Source of the DNA: Alistipes sp. UBA940 | GTDB taxonomy: Bacteria > Bacteroidota > Bacteroidia > Bacteroidales > Rikenellaceae | DNA: 21,917 nt | Reading direction: 5' to 3' | NCBI GenBank assembly: GCA_002293425.1 | Contig: DBDE01000005.1 | Span: forward strand, 5,981-27,897 | In this document: one piece after another, positions 15,211 to 21,917 of the stretch | Layout: every line of letters starts with the position of its first letter | How positions within the stretch are numbered: position 1 is the stretch's first letter | Notes under the pieces: generated by a model | Told to the model about the DNA's origin: nothing | Database searches by the model: none | The model's input: the letters and a program-made list of their open reading frames with translations, nothing else | Translations under genes and position numbers: made by a program

Positions 15211-15235
15211 CTTTGTGTTGCGAAAAATTCTTTCG

Positions 15236-15310
15236 TGGGAGTTGAGGGATTCGAACCCCCGGCCCTCTGCTTGTAAGGCAGATGCTCTGAACCAGCTGAG
15301 CTAAACTCCC
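15236..15310 (-). tRNA. tRNA-Val (anticodon TAC)
   Basis: The minus strand gives a complete 75-nt cloverleaf. Acceptor GGGAGTT pairs with AACTCCC, with discriminator A at 15236. The D arm contains AGCTCAGCTGGTTCAGAGC. The anticodon loop is CTTACAA, giving TAC, and the T loop is TTCGAAT. CCA is not encoded. Confidence 0.96.
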
Positions 15311-15324
15311 CTGTTTTGCGAGTG

Positions 15325-15355
15325 CAAAGATAGTCCAAAAAATCGAACCGCCAAA
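15325..15355 (-). promoter_or_regulatory. Promoter of tRNA-Val
   Basis: On the minus strand TTTG (15352-15355), 19 nt, then TATCTTTG (15325-15332). This is a full consensus pair, ending 14 nt before the mature tRNA 5' end. Confidence 0.85.
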
Positions 15356-15366
15356 AAAACTTTCGT

Positions 15367-15392
15367 AAAAAAATCACACCTCGATCTCGTGA
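15367..15392 (-). terminator. Weak terminator after the deacetylase-like gene
   Basis: On the minus strand TCAC and GTGA pair around an 11-nt loop and are followed by seven T. The 4-bp stem is weak, so read-through into tRNA-Val is possible. Confidence 0.4.
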
Positions 15393-15404
15393 GGGGGTTT
15401 TCGT

Positions 15405-16388
15405 TCAGTTTCCAATTGTTGTTTCATAACGTGTTCCATCATATACATACTCTGCATCCATCAGCGGGGCAAGATGCTTGCGGAAATTAGCGAGCGAGGT
15501 GCCGTCGACAAATTGGCGGTCCATAAAAATATAGTCCTCGCCGCGCGTGAAATAGGGACGCATCCCCACGCCGCAAAAAATATCGAAACCACACGCGGTC
15601 AAAATATCGAACTGATCATCGTACTCCCCATAGGGAAATACATACACCCGTGTCGAGCCAACGATGGAGCCCACCTCGTCGCGCCATTTCTCGGCATCGG
15701 CGGCTACTCGGGCGGCGGATGACTTGTTGAGATGGATGTGCCCATAGCTGTGCGACGCGAACTGCCAGCCCGCCTGCTTCAACGCCTCGACGAGATAGCA
15801 TGCGGCCACGGTTTCGGCCTCGCGATCGGGACTGTCGGACTGGGTGCGATAGCCGAGAATGCCGTCGTAGCCCGTGAGCGCAATGAGTCCCTTGTCGCCG
15901 AAGGGCGAAAAGTCGGGAAATTCTTCACAAAAAGCCTCCAGCATCGGCACCACCCCGTTGTCGTAGGTCACCATTTCGAGACTGTCGGCCGCCAGAGTGT
16001 ACATCGCGAACCGTCCCTTTTCGTCCACCACCAGCCTGTCCGAGATGCCGCGGCCGTGGTTTTTGGAGTAGTAATTGAGGTCGTCGAACGACATCACGAG
16101 CGGCTTTTTGCCCGCCGGAACCATCACCGGCTCCGAGGAAGCATATCTTTTAATGTCTATCAGCACAAAGTCGTTCCTATACAGCTCCTCCAGCGAGCGG
16201 CGAAACTGGCTGGGCGTGACGCAATCGGTGAACAGGTCGGCACCATAGGAATTGGCCTCAGCTATTTCGGGAAAGGCTATCAGGAAGTGATAGAACACGT
16301 GATACCTCGGTCCCGAGTACTCCTCCAAAGGCTGAGCATCGACCGACACGCCCGCGGCCAGACAAAAAAGCAAAAGCAACCTTTTCAC
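15405..16388 (-). CDS. Polysaccharide deacetylase-like (NodB-type) exported protein
   Basis: This 327-residue protein has an N-terminal signal peptide (MKRLLLLFCLAAGVSVDAQ when started at GTG 16388). NodB-homology motifs are present: SFDD at 100-103, the metal-binding HSYGH at 213-217, and a FPYGEYD motif later. It would act on a periplasmic or surface glycan as a zinc-dependent deacetylase; the actual substrate is unknown. An ATG at 16406 adds six residues but lies within the promoter, so GTG is preferred: TATCTTTG ends 5 nt before it. It is the last gene of the minus-strand cluster and can be read from its own promoter or from upstream. Confidence 0.85.
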   Translation of the reverse strand: MKRLLLLFCLAAGVSVDAQPLEEYSGPRYHVFYHFLIAFPEIAEANSYGADLFTDCVTPSQFRRSLEELYRNDFVLIDIKRYASSEPVMVPAGKKPLVMSFDDLNYYSKNHGRGISDRLVVDEKGRFAMYTLAADSLEMVTYDNGVVPMLEAFCEEFPDFSPFGDKGLIALTGYDGILGYRTQSDSPDREAETVAACYLVEALKQAGWQFASHSYGHIHLNKSSAARVAADAEKWRDEVGSIVGSTRVYVFPYGEYDDQFDILTACGFDIFCGVGMRPYFTRGEDYIFMDRQFVDGTSLANFRKHLAPLMDAEYVYDGTRYETTIGN

Positions 16389-16393
16389 AGAGA

Positions 16394-16424
16394 CAAAGAT
16401 AGGCAATCAAAAAGTGGTCTGCAA
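16394..16424 (-). promoter_or_regulatory. Internal promoter of the deacetylase-like gene
   Basis: On the minus strand TTG (16422-16424), 20 nt, then TATCTTTG (16394-16401), ending 5 nt before the GTG. The -33 element lies inside the 3' end of the DUF3078 gene. Confidence 0.75.
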
Positions 16425-17291
16425 GCCCAGTCCCAATATTTGACGGATCTGGAACTTGCTACCGCCCATCGTGCCGTCCTTGCGGAGCATCTTCACATCG
16501 TCGTCATAGACCATATTGAGGGTCAGGTTCGCGCTCAGCCACTTGGTGAGGGCCGAGGTGAGAACGATGTCCCACTTCACGTCGACATTCTGCGGCTTGC
16601 GAAGATAGTTCGAGAAGAGGTCCAGACGGCTGTAGAGGTTCAACCCGCGGGCAATGTCTTTGTTCAGTTCCAGCCTCACGTTTGCGCCCAATTCGTTGAG
16701 GAAGTGCTTGCCGTGCTTCACCCCATAAGCGTCGATTGGGTTGCCCTTGGCGTCCCGAAACAGGTCGTCGTCCAGCACCACCGTTCCGCGCCACGTGATG
16801 GGCGAAAAGGTTGCCGTGAACCACGTCCGGGGCTTCCACGTAAAACCCAACCCCACACTTATGTACCCGGGGGCCATAAATTGCGAGATTTTGCGCTTGG
16901 GATTGACGCTATAATCGAATCCGTTGGCAAACTGGGTCTGGAACGTTCCCAGAGCCGAAAAATACCAGTTGCGGCCAATGTCATAGCCATACATCGAGCT
17001 TAGATAGATGCGGTCGTTGTTCTTCTGGCTGCCTTTCGACTCGCTCCACGTCATCCCGTAAGCCAGCTCCAACCGGTTGTCCCAAATGGTTTTGGCGCGC
17101 TTGTAGTTGGCGGTGTAGTTTAACATAAGGTTGTAGGCCACGCTCCCCTCGCCTCCTGCCGACCAGTTGCTGAGCGAGGTTTGCGACAGGGTTGCGCCCG
17201 CCGCCCCTGCGCGTGTCCAAACCGAATCGCGACTCTGACCGTTTGCCGACACTATGCCAGCAAACAGGAATAAAAAAAGCAATCTTTTCAT
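16407..17291 (-). CDS. DUF3078 outer-membrane-type protein
   Basis: This 294-residue exported protein has a signal peptide MKRLLFLFLFAGIVSANGQ (cleavage near NGQ). The segment LSQTSLSNWSAGGEGSVAYN and following strands are characteristic of the Bacteroidetes DUF3078 family. The alternating beta-strand pattern and final LGLQTTF suggest an outer-membrane barrel. Its function is not established. An ATG at 17312 would add seven residues before the signal peptide, so 17291 is preferred. It follows panB after 37 nt on the same strand, without a visible terminator between them. Confidence 0.85.
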   Translation of the reverse strand: MKRLLFLFLFAGIVSANGQSRDSVWTRAGAAGATLSQTSLSNWSAGGEGSVAYNLMLNYTANYKRAKTIWDNRLELAYGMTWSESKGSQKNNDRIYLSSMYGYDIGRNWYFSALGTFQTQFANGFDYSVNPKRKISQFMAPGYISVGLGFTWKPRTWFTATFSPITWRGTVVLDDDLFRDAKGNPIDAYGVKHGKHFLNELGANVRLELNKDIARGLNLYSRLDLFSNYLRKPQNVDVKWDIVLTSALTKWLSANLTLNMVYDDDVKMLRKDGTMGGSKFQIRQILGLGLQTTF

Positions 17292-17328
17292 AACGAAAAG
17301 ATTGCCGAGCATAAACTATGCCATTTCT

Positions 17329-18144
17329 CTAATATTGTTCTTGCGGATTCGGAAAATCGCCGCTCTTCACATCTTCCAGATAGCCCTTGAAAGCCCCCGT
17401 CATAACCGAATAGAGGTCGGCATAACGCCTCAGGAACCGCGGCGAAAACTCATTGTTGATGCCCAACATATCGTGCACCACCAGCACCTGACCGTCACAA
17501 CCGCCGCCCGCACCGATGCTGATGGTGGGTATTTGCAACGACTGAGACACCCTGGCGCCCAGCTCCGCCGGAATTTTCTCCAACACCACGGCAAAGCATC
17601 CGGCCTGCTCCAGCAGCTTCGCGTCGCTCAGCAACCGCTCCGCCTCGGCATCCTCTTTGGCCCTCACGTTGTACGTCCCGAACTTGTGGATGCTCTGTGG
17701 CGTCAACCCCAGGTGCCCCATAATGGGGATTCCGGCACACAGTATCCTCTCCACAGATTCCAGAATCTCCGCCCCGCCCTCCAACTTCACCGCCGAAGCC
17801 TCCGTCTCCTTCATTATCCTGATCGCCGACGCCAAAGCCTGCTTTGAGTTGCCCTGATAGGTGCCGAACGGCAGATCGACCACCACCAAAGCCCGCTCCA
17901 CAGCCCTCACGACCGACTGGGCGTGGTAGATCATATGGTCGAGCGTAATGGGCAGCGTGCTCTCGAACCCCGCCATCACGTTGGCCGCCGAGTCGCCCAC
18001 CAGGATCACATCCATCCCCGCCTCGTCCATAATCCGCGCAGTGGAGTAGTCGTACGCCGTCAGCATAGCTATCTTTTCGCCCCGTTGCTTCATCTCCATC
18101 AGCCGGTGGGTCGTCACGGGCCGCAATTTTCCTTCTGTCGACAT
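17329..18144 (-). CDS. panB: 3-methyl-2-oxobutanoate hydroxymethyltransferase
   Basis: This 271-residue protein has the usual length for PanB, the first enzyme of pantothenate (vitamin B5, then coenzyme A) synthesis. It transfers a hydroxymethyl group from methylene-tetrahydrofolate to alpha-ketoisovalerate to give ketopantoate. Family motifs run in order: [31 protein letters not shown] with the metal-binding Asp, [14 protein letters not shown], the catalytic Glu in VLEKIPAEL, and [19 protein letters not shown] sequence (here [12 protein letters not shown]). Its ATG overlaps the stop of the upstream methyltransferase gene by one base (TAATG), so the two are co-translated. Confidence 0.96.
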   Translation of the reverse strand: MSTEGKLRPVTTHRLMEMKQRGEKIAMLTAYDYSTARIMDEAGMDVILVGDSAANVMAGFESTLPITLDHMIYHAQSVVRAVERALVVVDLPFGTYQGNSKQALASAIRIMKETEASAVKLEGGAEILESVERILCAGIPIMGHLGLTPQSIHKFGTYNVRAKEDAEAERLLSDAKLLEQAGCFAVVLEKIPAELGARVSQSLQIPTISIGAGGGCDGQVLVVHDMLGINNEFSPRFLRRYADLYSVMTGAFKGYLEDVKSGDFPNPQEQY

Positions 18145-18620
18145 TATTTCAAATCATTAAACTTTCGATACATTTCCCACATGACGATGCCGCCGCAAAC
18201 CGCCACATTGAGCGACTTTTTGCTCCCCACCTGCGGCAGCTCCACCACCGCGTCGCACATCTGCACTATATTATAAGGTATTCCCTCCACCTCGTTCCCG
18301 AAAACCAGCGCGTACTTCTTATCGGGGCCGACAACAAAGTCGCCCAACATCACCGAACCCGCCGCCTGTTCCACCGCAACGACACAAAAACCCTCGGCAC
18401 GCAATTTGTCTATCGCTATTTGCGTTTCTTCCTCGTAGCTCCACTCGACGGTGAGTTCGGCACCCAGAGCGGTTTTATGAATATCGCGATTTGGCGGCAC
18501 ACCGGTTATACCGCAAAGCACCAATCGCTGTGCCCCGAGGCTGTCGGCAGTGCGAAAAAACGAGCCCACATTATTCAGGCTCCGCACATTATCCAGAACG
18601 ATCGTCACCGGCAGTTTCAC
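18144..18620 (-). CDS. TrmH/SpoU-family RNA 2'-O-methyltransferase
   Basis: This 158-residue SPOUT-fold methyltransferase uses S-adenosylmethionine to methylate a ribose 2'-OH in rRNA or tRNA. The three SpoU motifs are clear: [29 protein letters not shown] and [14 protein letters not shown]. It lacks the extra N-terminal RNA-binding domain of larger members, so the target RNA cannot be assigned. A GTG start at 18620 is chosen because a full promoter ends 5 nt before it and the protein then begins [14 protein letters not shown], like its relatives. ATG 18632 lies inside the promoter's TAnnTTTG. Confidence 0.9.
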   Translation of the reverse strand: MKLPVTIVLDNVRSLNNVGSFFRTADSLGAQRLVLCGITGVPPNRDIHKTALGAELTVEWSYEEETQIAIDKLRAEGFCVVAVEQAAGSVMLGDFVVGPDKKYALVFGNEVEGIPYNIVQMCDAVVELPQVGSKKSLNVAVCGGIVMWEMYRKFNDLK

Positions 18621-18625
18621 GGGTG

Positions 18626-18656
18626 CAAACATACAAACTTTCAATGAGTTACACAA
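18626..18656 (-). promoter_or_regulatory. Promoter of the trmH-like/panB cluster
   Basis: On the minus strand TTG (18654-18656), 20 nt, then TATGTTTG (18626-18633), ending 5 nt before the GTG start. The mRNA is predicted leaderless. Confidence 0.75.
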
Positions 18657-18763
18657 TATTCGCTTCGTCCGCCGCGTTTTATTCGCAAAGACGGGTGCAA
18701 GTAGAAAAAAAAATAACGAAAAATGATACTTTTTTGATTAAAAAGTGTATGGTTACAAAAAAA

Positions 18764-18804
18764 GTCAGTATCTTTGCGACAAAGTAACGAGTATGGATAC
18801 TGAC
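18764..18804 (+). promoter_or_regulatory. Fimbrillin promoter within a 9-bp inverted repeat
   Basis: TATCTTTG (18769-18776) is the probable -7 element of the fimbrial operon, giving a leader of about 90 nt. No good -33 TTTG is seen. GTCAGTATC (18764-18772), overlapping the -7 element, is repeated inverted as GATACTGAC (18796-18804) around the start site, and could be an operator. Confidence 0.55.
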
Positions 18805-18868
18805 CTGATACTAACAAGTTATTAACAATTAGAAGAAGAAAAATCACAAACTAAAAACATTTATTGCT

Positions 18869-19897
18869 ATGAAAAAAATTGGTATTTTTGCAATCGCAGC
18901 GTTGACGGCCCTGGGTCTGTCGAGCTGTATCAAGGGGAAGATCGAAGGCGGCCCGGTGGAGTCGAGCGGTAACCACTTGACCGTTCGTATCTTGGGTGCT
19001 CAGGAAACTCGTGCCGTTGAGGAATTGGCAGGTGATGATGACACGGCTGAAATCGAAAACGGTTACATCTTCGTTTTCAATGGTACTGGCGACATCGTTA
19101 CCAGCGAAGCTTTCAGTGCCGATATCAAGACTGGTCAGACGTTGACTAAACTTGTTCCGGCCAATGCTAAGGTTTATTTGGTGGCTAACGCAACCATCGA
19201 AACCGTTCCGGCGAACCTGGACGACTTGAAGGCTCTTGTAGCTAACATTTCGACTCAGACCGACTACATGAAGACCACGTTGGTGAACAGCAATCAAGAG
19301 GCTAAGAACATAACGATTGATACTCAGTACTCTGCTCCCGGTCCTGGTGAAGCAAGCGTGTCTATCGCATTGGCTCCGGCCGTATCGCGTCTGGAATTGG
19401 TTCAGGTAAGGGATACTAATCCTGCTGGGACTGTGCCTAAGGTTGTTGTGACAGGCGTATTTGTGACAGACTACTACAATCAGTTTACCATGGCTGCCGA
19501 TTATGCAGGTGACATTATTAAGTACACCGTTGAAGGTACTCCTGGCTTGGGTGACCAGCACGAACCCGGTATTGCAGCTGTTTCTAAGGTTTATATACCC
19601 GAAGCGGGCAAGGGTTGGGCTTATCAGGTTCCCGGTGGTGGTAGCCAGCCCAAGTTGATCATCCGTCTGTATGGTGAAGGTGTTGATCAGAGCACCAGGT
19701 ACCTGATGGTAACTGGTTATGGCGATACCTTCGAAGGTTTCAAGGCAGGTACGGTTTACCGCATCGGTGAAATTCCTTTCAATAGTGCTGAGTTCACTGC
19801 CCTTCCCGAAGAACCTGTTATTCCCGAAGGTTACGAGTTGGAGGTTAAGGTAACTGTTGACCCGTGGGAAATCGTTCCTCTGGTTCCCATCATGTAA
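18869..19897 (+). CDS. FimA/Mfa1-type major fimbrial subunit (fimbrillin)
   Basis: This 342-residue lipoprotein precursor has a signal peptide (MKKIGIFAIAALTALGLSSC) with lipobox Cys20. R48 in GAQETR-AVEE fits the Arg-specific protease maturation site known at a similar place in Porphyromonas FimA and Mfa1. The N-terminal fimbrillin half (YIFVFNGTGDIV, VYLVANA) and C-terminal half end in VKVTVDPWEIVPLVPIM, the likely donor strand used in polymerisation. It would form the fimbrial shaft on the outer surface. It is followed by a FimB/Mfa2-like anchor gene. An antisense frame covers the same stretch but has no recognisable features. Confidence 0.9.
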   Translation: MKKIGIFAIAALTALGLSSCIKGKIEGGPVESSGNHLTVRILGAQETRAVEELAGDDDTAEIENGYIFVFNGTGDIVTSEAFSADIKTGQTLTKLVPANAKVYLVANATIETVPANLDDLKALVANISTQTDYMKTTLVNSNQEAKNITIDTQYSAPGPGEASVSIALAPAVSRLELVQVRDTNPAGTVPKVVVTGVFVTDYYNQFTMAADYAGDIIKYTVEGTPGLGDQHEPGIAAVSKVYIPEAGKGWAYQVPGGGSQPKLIIRLYGEGVDQSTRYLMVTGYGDTFEGFKAGTVYRIGEIPFNSAEFTALPEEPVIPEGYELEVKVTVDPWEIVPLVPIM

Positions 19898-19932
19898 TTT
19901 GGGCAATACGAAGAGCTAAGATGAAACAAAGG

Positions 19933-19958
19933 GCATCGGCGATTGGGTTCGCCGATGC
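19933..19958 (+). other. Perfect 10-bp stem-loop after the fimbrillin gene
   Basis: GCATCGGCGA pairs with TCGCCGATGC around a 6-nt loop. No T-run follows, so it more likely protects the fimbrillin mRNA 3' end or slows transcription than terminates it. Confidence 0.7.
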
Positions 19959-20062
19959 TCACAAGCAAAGAGGCGGAGGCGCGCAGGTCCCGGGGCCTGT
20001 CGAAGGGTCAGGAAAGCACAAGGCGAGCCGAAAAAAGCCGCCAAAAACATAATGAGAACGAG

Positions 20063-20089
20063 GGGAAGTCAGCAATGTCTTCCCTTTTT
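20063..20089 (+). terminator. Attenuator-like terminator before the anchor gene
   Basis: GGGAAG (20063-20068) pairs with CTTCCC (20079-20084) across a 10-nt loop, followed by five T. It lies 19 nt before the anchor gene start and would lower its transcription relative to the shaft subunit. Confidence 0.55.
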
Positions 20090-20108
20090 GGCTAAAAAAC
20101 AACATTTT

Positions 20109-21224
20109 ATGAAGGCGTTCAAATTCATATTTCTACTTATGATTGGTGTGGGGGTGCTCAATTCCTGCAACCTCACCGACACCGACGAACCTTGCGAAAG
20201 CATCGTCACTATCCACATGGAGTATAAGTTCAATGGCAACCCCTCGGGCGGACGCCCCATCGAACCCACTCCGTTGTCCGATCTGGTCGACTATGTTCAG
20301 CTCTTCATCTTCGACGAGAATGAAGGCAACGTCCTTAAATATATCGTTCCGGTGGCACACGCAAGTGTCGTGGAGGGCAAGTTGCCGATCGACCTGCTGA
20401 CCGGTCGATACACTATGGTGGCGTGGGGATTGAGCCGCAACAGCCACCCCAACGGTGGTTTCGCCGCCGTTCAAATGCTCGACCCCGCAACGAATTATTA
20501 CACCCCCGTTGTGATCGGCAAAACCACTTTGGACGACTTCCGACTCCTGATCACCGACGCCGAAGACCCCACATTCGCCGACCTGTTCCACGCCGAGGCC
20601 ACGAGTGTCAATGTCCCCGTCGCCACAACCGAAACGCAGATGGTGGAGGTCGACTTCAACTTCGTCAGATATTCCAAAACTATTCAGGTGACCGTCAACG
20701 GCATCAACTATATCGACGACATCCTCCACAAGAGCAAACAGATGACCAGAGCCGATTCCGACCTTCCGTTGGATATCTATATCTCGGGAAAGAATGGCGT
20801 TTTCCAGCACGACGGCTCGATCGACGCGAATGCTCGGGAGCTGAAATACAACGATATGCCCGTTTCGCAAACCGCTACTCAGGCCGTCGTCGACATCAAA
20901 ACGCTGAAACTCGATGTGCGTCGCCATACGGGCGACCCTGTGATGCTCAATATTCACAACGCCAACGGGGTCACCGACGAAGAGATTCACAGCATCGTGC
21001 CCGACCTCGATCTGGTTAAGCTCATTCGCGAAGTGAAAGACAACCAGGGCAATTACCTCTACTATACCCAGGATCAGATAGACCAGGCAGATGTTATACC
21101 GGTCGATGTGAACATTCGCCGAGTGCCCGATCCGGGTGAAGAGGATGGCTATTCGCTCGAAGTCATCATCACCATCAACGGCTGGACGGTGTATGAGGTG
21201 GAAGATTTGCAGGTTTACGTGTAA
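20109..21224 (+). CDS. FimB/Mfa2-type fimbrial anchor lipoprotein
   Basis: This 371-residue protein has a signal peptide ending at lipobox LNSC20 (MKAFKFIFLLMIGVGVLNSC). It matches the FimB/Mfa2 family in layout: an N-terminal fimbrillin-like beta domain (VQLFIFDENEGNVLKYI, GRYTMVAWG) and a C-terminal domain ending EVIITINGWTVYEVEDLQVYV. In Porphyromonas these proteins stay lipidated, cap the base of the fimbria and limit its length. No Arg-protease maturation site near residue 45-55 is obvious, in line with an anchor that keeps its lipid. The frame extends to 20052, but the signal peptide fixes the start at 20109. Confidence 0.85.
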   Translation: MKAFKFIFLLMIGVGVLNSCNLTDTDEPCESIVTIHMEYKFNGNPSGGRPIEPTPLSDLVDYVQLFIFDENEGNVLKYIVPVAHASVVEGKLPIDLLTGRYTMVAWGLSRNSHPNGGFAAVQMLDPATNYYTPVVIGKTTLDDFRLLITDAEDPTFADLFHAEATSVNVPVATTETQMVEVDFNFVRYSKTIQVTVNGINYIDDILHKSKQMTRADSDLPLDIYISGKNGVFQHDGSIDANARELKYNDMPVSQTATQAVVDIKTLKLDVRRHTGDPVMLNIHNANGVTDEEIHSIVPDLDLVKLIREVKDNQGNYLYYTQDQIDQADVIPVDVNIRRVPDPGEEDGYSLEVIITINGWTVYEVEDLQVYV

Positions 21225-21253
21225 ATATAGAATCGCTTGTCCGCCCAAACTTA

Positions 21254-21284
21254 AAAAAGGGGCCCCAATGAGGGGTCCCTTTTT
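21254..21284. terminator. Bidirectional terminator between fimbrial operon and rho
   Basis: AAAAAGGGGCCCC pairs with GGGGTCCCTTTTT (13 bp, one wobble) around a 5-nt loop. It serves both convergent genes. Confidence 0.92.
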
Positions 21285-21305
21285 CTTGGAGAGAGAATGG
21301 ACTGT

Positions 21306-21917
21306 TTATGAGTTCATCGTTGCGAGCAGTTCGTCGTTGTCGCGCGTGTTTTCCATATGCTTTTTTATCTCCTCCATAGCTTCGACGGGCGTCATATCGG
21401 CCATATATTTGCGCATGATCCACGTCCGCTGAAGCACATCCTTGGATAGCAAAAGGTCTTCGCGGCGCGTTCCGGACGCGATAACATCCACCGCCGGATA
21501 GACCCGCTTGTTGGACAGACGGCGGTCGAGCTGCAGCTCCATATTGCCTGTGCCCTTGAACTCTTCGAAAATCACTTCGTCCATCTTCGAGCCCGTGTCG
21601 ATCAACGCCGTGGCGATTATGGTCAGCGAACCTCGCTCTTCGGTGTTGCGTGCCGCACCGAAAAAACGTTTGGGTTTGTGGAGCGCGTTGGCGTCCACCC
21701 CACCGGACAAAACCTTACCTGACGCAGGTTGCACAGTGTTGTATGCTCTGGCCAGACGGGTGATGGAGTCGAGAAAGATGACCACATCGGTGCCACATTC
21801 GACCATTCGTTTGGCTTTGTCGAGCACCATTTCGGCAACCTTCACGTGCCGCGAGGCTTGTTCGTCGAAGGTCGATGAGATCACTTCGGCCTTCACGTTG
21901 CGCGCCATTTCGGTCAC
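21306..21917 (-). CDS. rho: Transcription termination factor Rho, C-terminal part
   Basis: The last 203 or so residues of Rho are visible; the gene continues beyond the window edge, so no start is present. Recognisable parts are [19 protein letters not shown], the Walker B segment [17 protein letters not shown], the Q-loop/R-loop region [21 protein letters not shown], and the arginine-finger neighbourhood [16 protein letters not shown]. Rho is a hexameric RNA-dependent ATPase that ends transcription of untranslated RNA. It is convergent with the fimbrial operon and its stop lies 21 nt from the shared terminator. Confidence 0.96.
   Translation of the reverse strand: MTEMARNVKAEVISSTFDEQASRHVKVAEMVLDKAKRMVECGTDVVIFLDSITRLARAYNTVQPASGKVLSGGVDANALHKPKRFFGAARNTEERGSLTIIATALIDTGSKMDEVIFEEFKGTGNMELQLDRRLSNKRVYPAVDVIASGTRREDLLLSKDVLQRTWIMRKYMADMTPVEAMEEIKKHMENTRDNDELLATMNS

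Larger units (their letters stand above)
14843..15235. other. Non-coding, hairpin-rich region
   Basis: No convincing gene is seen on either strand. The region holds a 28-bp repeat in two copies, two plus-strand terminators and the minus-strand terminator of tRNA-Val. The perfect hairpin GCGAAT-AA-ATTCGC lies near 15151-15164. The terminators imply transcription from the left, either read-through from the adhesin unit or an unrecognised small RNA. No copy of the adhesin 3' end (a template repeat) was found. Confidence 0.6.

Noticed and set aside
14843..15235. Template repeat and reverse transcriptase expected after the MutS-like gene
   Set aside because: I found no near-copy of the adhesin 3' end and no reverse-transcriptase frame; only hairpins, a 28-bp repeat and terminators.
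15732..17003. Plus-strand open frame over the deacetylase-like and DUF3078 genes
   Set aside because: Both minus-strand genes have signal peptides and family motifs; the plus frame has neither and crosses their boundary.
18752..18788. GTTAC ... GTAAC pair as an invertase site at the fimbrillin promoter
   Set aside because: The arms are only 5 bp with a 27-nt gap, and no second copy flanks the promoter.
18851..19906. Minus-strand open frame covering the fimbrillin gene
   Set aside because: It has no signal peptide, domain or promoter, and the plus strand encodes a clear lipoprotein fimbrillin.
19864..20052. Small open frame between fimbrillin and anchor genes
   Set aside because: It covers the 10-bp stem-loop and has a basic low-complexity translation with no start signal; more likely untranslated spacer.

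Overview
The window looks like a chromosomal piece of a Bacteroidales bacterium, most likely Alistipes or another Rikenellaceae. The signs are repeated promoters of the Bacteroidetes type (TTG/TTTG, 19-20 bp, TAnnTTTG), few Shine-Dalgarno sites, FimA/Mfa-type lipoprotein fimbrillins, a DUF3078 protein and Tat-lipoprotein sugar enzymes. The genus is an inference; the order is fairly secure.

Layout. Positions 1-235 hold the 3' end of a tRNA-Gly followed by exact direct and inverted fragments of its tail. An outer-membrane beta-barrel gene (minus, 236-1165) is divergent from a LytS/LytTR-type two-component pair (1296-3077). A five-gene plus-strand cluster follows (3116-8351): a membrane-anchored tetrahaem cytochrome fused to a formylglycine-generating-enzyme-like domain, a Tat-exported Gfo/Idh/MocA oxidoreductase, a Tat-exported TIM-barrel isomerase/epimerase, and the ResB and CcsA parts of a System II cytochrome c maturation apparatus. 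A strong terminator closes it. It reads as a periplasmic sugar-redox module wired to haem electron transfer.

The most striking locus is 8447-14842. A complete tyrosine recombinase (8500-9498) is followed 8 bp later by a 176-bp segment bounded by two exact 21-bp inverted repeats (9507-9527 and 9662-9682). The segment carries a textbook promoter that at present points back towards the recombinase. Inversion would aim it at a 1459-residue surface lipoprotein (9932-14311) with a fimbrillin-like N-terminus, about ten bacterial-repeat modules and a C-terminal lectin-like FISUMP domain. I read this as a phase-variable adhesin captured in the OFF state. The next gene (14357-14842) resembles the MutS-I-like accessory proteins of diversity-generating retroelements, but no reverse transcriptase or template repeat is visible here.

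Region 14843-15235 is non-coding and full of hairpins. A tRNA-Val (minus) and a minus-strand housekeeping operon follow: TrmH-family methyltransferase, panB, a DUF3078 protein and a polysaccharide-deacetylase-like protein. A second fimbrial locus (18869-21224) encodes a FimA/Mfa1-type major subunit and a FimB/Mfa2-type anchor, separated by hairpins that could set their ratio. The window ends inside rho (minus). A recurring feature is a TAnnTTTG element only 5-6 nt before an ATG or GTG (four genes), which predicts leaderless mRNAs.
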